A stretch of DNA of 56,515 nucleotides from DASXRC01 sp036506495. Lineage in GTDB: Bacteria > Actinomycetota > Actinomycetes > Mycobacteriales > Micromonosporaceae. The notes under the pieces were generated by a model. That model made no database searches, was not told where the DNA came from, and saw only the letters and a list, made by a program, of their open reading frames with translations. Positions 55,792-56,515 of this stretch are shown piece by piece; positions within the stretch are counted from its first letter, which is position 1, and every line of letters starts with the position of its first letter. Position numbers and translations under genes: made by a program. The DNA lies in contig DASXRQ010000180.1 of the NCBI GenBank assembly GCA_036506495.1, forward strand, positions 1 to 56,515, given 5' to 3'.

Positions 55792-56515
55792 TCAACGCTG
55801 CGGCGCCGGATAGGTTCGGCCCTTCCAGGCGGCACCCCGACCGCGGTAGTGCTGGATCGCCGAGTCGACGGTCATCGCCAGGTAGAGGACGGCGGTGAAC
55901 GGCAGCAGGAGGGCGGCCGTGACCGGCTGGCCGTAGTAGCGCAGCATCGGCGTGAAGGTTGCGGCCATCAACAGCCAGGCCGCCGCGCCGGCGAGCACGG
56001 TCGGCCAATCGGCGCCGACCACGCCGACCGCGCCGGCCACCGTGGCCACCGGCGGCACCGCGAAGACCAGCGCCAGCCCGAGCACCGTGGCGGCCAGCAG
56101 CCCGACCGAATGCCGGAGTTGGGCGTACGCACTGCGCGTCACCATCCGCCACAGGGCCGCCAGGTCGTGGTACGGGCGGACCGAGTCCACCAGGTCGGCC
56201 AGGCCCAGGAAGGTCCGGGACCCGCAGCGCTTGAGGAGGCGGGCCAGCGCCACATCATCGATTACCGCGTCCCGGATCGCGGACAGCCCTCCGGCCCGTT
56301 CCAGGGCCGCCCGGCGGACCAGCGAACAGCCGCCGGCCGCGGCCGCGGTCCGCGTGCCTGGCTGGTTGGCCCAGCGAAACGGGTACAGCAGTGCGAAGAA
56401 GTAGACGAAGGCCGGCAGGATCAGCCGCTCCCACCCGGTACGCACCCGCAGCCGGGCCATCTGGGAGACCAGATCCAGCCGGTCGGCGGTAGCCGCGCGG
56501 ACCAGCGCCGTCAGC
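55792..56515 (-). CDS. hpnB: HpnB-like glycosyltransferase, C-terminal part
   Basis: The frame runs off the window edge, so only the last 240 residues are seen; the catalytic GT-A start is outside. Recognisable are DLVSQMARLRVRTGWERLI, PAFVYFFALLYPFRWANQPG, TAAAAGGCSLVRRAALERAG and AIRDAVIDDVALARLLKR, the pattern of hopene-associated glycosyltransferase HpnB. Three or four membrane helices follow (LLAATVLGLALVFAVPPVAT; VTAALLLPFTAVLYLAMTV), and the end is KGRTYPAPQR. It would modify hopanoid or related lipids at the membrane; squalene-hopene genes are expected further right. Confidence 0.85.
   Translation of the reverse strand, partial: LTALVRAATADRLDLVSQMARLRVRTGWERLILPAFVYFFALLYPFRWANQPGTRTAAAAGGCSLVRRAALERAGGLSAIRDAVIDDVALARLLKRCGSRTFLGLADLVDSVRPYHDLAALWRMVTRSAYAQLRHSVGLLAATVLGLALVFAVPPVATVAGAVGVVGADWPTVLAGAAAWLLMAATFTPMLRYYGQPVTAALLLPFTAVLYLAMTVDSAIQHYRGRGAAWKGRTYPAPQR

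Overview
The window is GC-rich actinobacterial DNA. Coproporphyrin-type heme genes, a BsaP biotin accessory protein, DUF3000, an HpnB-like glycosyltransferase, translationally coupled operons and apparently leaderless promoters suggest a filamentous actinomycete, probably Micromonosporaceae; the family-level call is inference. Most of it is ordinary chromosome with dense gene packing. The last 4 kb (from the tRNA cluster at 52.4 kb) is accessory and partly decayed.

Layout. 1-3.4 kb: glucose/mannose-type CUT1 ABC transporter (binding protein tail, two permeases, dedicated ATPase). 3.5-13.8 kb: dxs, a beta-propeller protein, an exported C39-type peptidase, a two-component system, a GNAT enzyme, a QPGY-rich membrane protein, RNase D and DUF3000. 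14-17.2 kb: hemE-hemY-chdC. 17.2-19.4 kb: small enzymes including msrB. 19.5-32 kb: a DNA repair neighbourhood with LigD-type polymerase, an ATP-dependent ligase, an AlkA-like glycosylase, and a NurA/SbcC(Rad50)/SbcD(Mre11)/HerA operon in the gene order known from archaea. 33-36.4 kb: beta-glucosidase and LacI-type regulator behind two CelR/CebR-type operators, with the coding tail of a lost permease gene between promoter and beta-glucosidase. 36.5-38.8 kb: coupled acyl-CoA dehydrogenase and small-molecule kinase. 38.9-45.6 kb: a six-gene sugar operon (ROK repressor, lipoprotein, two permeases, GH4 hydrolase, BadF-type kinase). 45.7-49.7 kb: rhomboid protease, then bsaP-bioB divergent from bioF-bioD. 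49.8-52.2 kb: a TIGR03086 protein, a TetR regulator and a CapA-like lipoprotein.

52.4-56.5 kb: tRNA-Gly, tRNA-Cys and tRNA-Val. The last 46 bases of the tRNA-Val region are repeated exactly 1.9 kb downstream, bracketing two small membrane-protein genes. After the second copy come remnants of an IS256-type transposase, an LDH2-family dehydrogenase and a cupin, then an HpnB-like glycosyltransferase that runs off the edge. 

Working together: sugar uptake is represented by one complete ABC system, one ABC operon with no ATPase gene, and one apparently deleted system. The ATPase-less operon pairs uptake with a kinase and a GH4 enzyme of the phospho-beta-glucosidase subtype, suggesting import, then phosphorylation, then hydrolysis. 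The repair block would supply DNA end processing and end joining, although no Ku gene is visible. Many 3' ends carry long imperfect hairpins, and many 5' ends have a TAnnnT box 6-8 bases before the start codon with no ribosome binding site.
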